DNA from: Agarivorans sp050870875
GTDB lineage: Bacteria > Pseudomonadota > Gammaproteobacteria > Enterobacterales > Celerinatantimonadaceae
Length of the DNA stretch: 64,000 bases
Direction: 5' to 3'
Assembly (NCBI RefSeq): GCF_050870875.2
Contig: NZ_CP194041.2
Span: forward strand, 4,836,001-4,900,000
This document shows, piece by piece, positions 62,772 through 64,000 of the stretch; within the stretch, counting starts at the first letter, position 1, and the number at the start of each line of letters is the position of its first letter. The translations under genes were made by a program, and so were the position numbers. The notes under the pieces were generated by a model. It saw only the letters and a list, made by a program, of their open reading frames with translations. It made no database searches and had not been told where the DNA came from.

Positions 62772-62783
62772 GTGGGGGTCATA

Positions 62784-62850
62784 TCAACGCCTCAATAAAG
62801 GGCTCGCGTTAGCGCGTCCAGCCGAAGGCGAACTTTGATTGACTTGTTAT
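62784..62850 (-). repeat. attC site of the lipoprotein cassette
   Basis: Read on the minus strand it starts TAACAAGTCAATCAAAG immediately after the lipoprotein stop codon and ends TTTATTGAGGCGTTGAT. Complementary segments (TCAATCAAAG / CTTTATTGA) make the usual attC hairpin. Confidence 0.65.
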
Positions 62851-62852
62851 AG

Positions 62853-63173
62853 CTATACACCGTCAAATTGCCCCCATGCTAGCCACTTGGTAACGGCCTT
62901 GTTTTGATCATAAATGACTTTGATACCACCGCAAGACTGCATAAATGGGAACCCCCAATATGGCTTACATGACTGGTGATCTCTCACTATTTTATTTTGG
63001 TATGTGCTTTCACGAAACTCGACGCCAATGCACTTTTCAACAGCGCTCATACTTTTACCGATGGATACACATTTGCTACCGAGACTATTGTAACGACTCT
63101 CCAATTGTTCAGGGCTTACACAAGATGCAAGCAAAACAGTAATAGCGATAATCGCAAGTGCTGGCTTAATCAT
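62853..63173 (-). CDS. Small cassette-borne lipoprotein
   Basis: 106 residues with a lipoprotein signal (MIKPALAIIAITVLLASC, lipobox LASC), then a Cys-rich domain (KCVSIG, EKCIGVEF, SCKPYW, QSCGG). Bacterial membrane lipoprotein of unknown function. It fits a complete integron cassette: an attC ends 7 bases before its ATG and its own attC starts directly after its stop codon. Confidence 0.8.
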   Translation of the reverse strand: MIKPALAIIAITVLLASCVSPEQLESRYNSLGSKCVSIGKSMSAVEKCIGVEFRESTYQNKIVRDHQSCKPYWGFPFMQSCGGIKVIYDQNKAVTKWLAWGQFDGV

Positions 63174-63180
63174 TCTTGGG

Positions 63181-63276
63181 CCTATAACGCCGCATTAAGC
63201 GGACTAAAATAGTGGGTTAAAATGTGTAGCGAAGCGAAACCTAACCCACTGTTTTAGTTCCGTTTAAATGCCTTGT
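63181..63276 (-). repeat. attC site split by a group II intron
   Basis: The arms CGGACTAAAA.AGTGGGTTA and TAACCCACTGTTTTAG.TCCG pair almost perfectly around a short loop; the minus-strand end is GCGGCGTTATAGG, a standard attC boundary. The other end breaks at CCTTGT, where the intron begins; CCTTGT joined to TAGC after the intron restores GCCTTGTTAGC. Confidence 0.8.
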
Positions 63277-63905
63277 GTACGCCCAGCATGGGCATGAACT
63301 AATGAGGTGAAAGTCCTCTGTAGGAAGGTCACCGTTTAATAACATTCTGATTATTAAACGCTAACTACTAGCGAATGGCAAGGGCATTGCCGCGAGGGAA
63401 TGTCTGAAGGAAGCCGGACGCAAATCTGCGAGCTGATGAACAAGAACATCATATGAGGCGTAGGCTGGAGGCGAGTTGGCACAAGACAACGAAGCCATGT
63501 GATCTAACGGCCACCGTAAATGATGCAGCAGTGCAGAAAAAAGAGAAAGTGCATGTTCTACTTCTTATAAATAAAGAGTGGGGGAGCTGTAGTGGCATAG
63601 TGAATGATTAACTGACTCCATGGCGATTTAAGCAGACGGCGTTTTTAGATAAAGAGCCCAACGCCCATCGTAATGGTTGGGACACGGTGAAGGCCTGAAC
63701 CTGAAAATCAATGAGGAGCCTGTGCAGCTCATTGTCTCCGTATCCGACCGGACTGAGGAGTCATGGCGCAAAAACAGAAGCCATCATTGGAATGCAAAGG
63801 AGCTAATCGGCCGTTGTATTTTAACCGTTTTCAGGAAACGCCCTGTGCGGAGCCGCATGCAGGGTGTTGTGGGGGCTGGAGGTTAGATACCTCCGGCTAC
63901 CCGAT
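63277..63905 (+). ncRNA. Group IIC-type (attC-targeting) intron without ORF
   Basis: 5' end GTACGCCCAGCATGGGCATG followed by GAGGTGAAAGTCCTC, the start of domain I of attC-specific class C introns (start at 63275 also possible). Further conserved blocks are GGCAAGGGCAT, CTGAAGGAAGCCGGA and CATGAAGCCATG-like text near 63490. A domain V-like hairpin (CCCTGTGCGG / CCGCATGCAGGG, 63841-63864) and a final hairpin ending CTACCCGAT close it. Total about 629 nt; a reverse transcriptase gene of over 1.2 kb would normally sit inside, but only a short frame with an FRKRPVRSRM-like end remains. Splicing would need a maturase from elsewhere. Confidence 0.7.
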
Positions 63906-64000
63906 TAGCAGTTGACTTGCGTGTAGTCATCGTAGCCATGATATTCGAATTTTAGTGTTATTCCACTGGAGAATGTAATGTAAGCAAAAACTGATTCACC
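63906..64000. other. Window end, attC continuation
   Basis: Begins TAGCAG, the likely right part of the split attC boundary and the start of the next cassette. No gene can be called in the remaining 95 bases. Confidence 0.3.

Larger units (their letters stand above)
61233..62782 (+). mobile_element. IS1111-type (IS110 family) insertion sequence
   Basis: Perfect 11-bp inverted repeats ATGACCCCCAC (61233-61243) and GTGGGGGTCAT (62772-62782) bracket one transposase gene. Inverted ends of this length are typical of the IS1111 subgroup. The right end abuts an attC site (CAACGCC at 62785), as in the known IS1111-attC elements. A further inverted repeat GCTAGCCTCCA / TGGAGGCTAGC (61249-61259, 61315-61325) precedes the gene. 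Confidence 0.8.

Noticed and set aside
62945..63212. Plus-strand ORFs over the lipoprotein gene
   Set aside because: Antisense shadows of a gene with clear lipobox and cassette boundaries.
63677..63886. 69-codon ORF in the intron as a separate gene
   Set aside because: It overlaps the domain V-like structure; at most the vestigial end of an intron maturase frame.
1..64000. CRISPR arrays, tRNA or rRNA genes
   Set aside because: No regularly spaced short repeats and no cloverleaf or rRNA-like sequence were found by eye.

Overview
The window looks like a chromosome segment of a marine gammaproteobacterium (Alteromonadales/Vibrionales-like; an Agarivorans-type alga degrader would fit, but the sequence does not prove a genus). 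The left end has the classical enteric/vibrio order: rpmG-rpmB, radC, coaBC, dut, slmA, then pyrE, rph and yicC. The catabolic genes (hexuronate pathway with a TRAP transporter, mannitol PTS) suit a consumer of algal sugars.

Layout. 1-9053: housekeeping core, with a small mechanosensitive channel (mscS), an unknown helical protein and a K+ channel-like gene between slmA and pyrE. 9054-23546: an AT-richer accessory block downstream of yicC. It holds an integrase remnant, a C5-cytosine methyltransferase, a DUF262-HEPN operon on the opposite strand, a short RadC-like protein, an IS21-type istA without istB, a Fic protein with a palindromic operator array, an orphan HTH gene, a SEC-C two-gene operon, hipBA and higBA. 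Copies of the yicC 3' end (att-like) recur at 9030, 17557, 22239 and 23367. The last two begin 178-bp direct repeats that flank higBA. The right repeat abuts a methyltransferase gene that has lost its MerR-like N-terminus.

25983-37877: hexuronate regulon. A leftward unit (dctQ, dctM, dctP, uxuB, uxuA) imports a uronate and converts fructuronate to 2-keto-3-deoxygluconate (KDG). A rightward unit (uxaC, uxaB, uxaA) isomerises uronates and takes tagaturonate to KDG. A FadR-type GntR regulator lies between them, and both upstream regions carry ATTGGTAT/ATACCAAT operator-like sites. 38025-53241: an endo/exonuclease/phosphatase-family protein, a secreted M14 carboxypeptidase, a TehA/SLAC1 transporter, a chemoreceptor, a second MscS, mtlA-mtlD-mtlR with a CRP-like site, and two tandem paralogous diguanylate cyclases. 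53242-59560: mixed small genes and decayed genes (MocR tail, RidA-family pseudogene).

59560-64000: a cassette array read leftward, with attC-like sites at about 59568, 60781, 62784 and 63181, cassette genes (DUF3465 protein, small lipoprotein), an IS110 and an IS1111-type element (both possible bridge-RNA carriers), and a group IIC-type intron of about 629 nt without a reverse-transcriptase gene, inserted in the rightmost attC. No integron integrase is visible. The most interesting candidates for new biology are the methyltransferase/DUF262/HEPN module, the att/178-bp repeat architecture around the toxin-antitoxin genes, and the ORF-less intron in attC.
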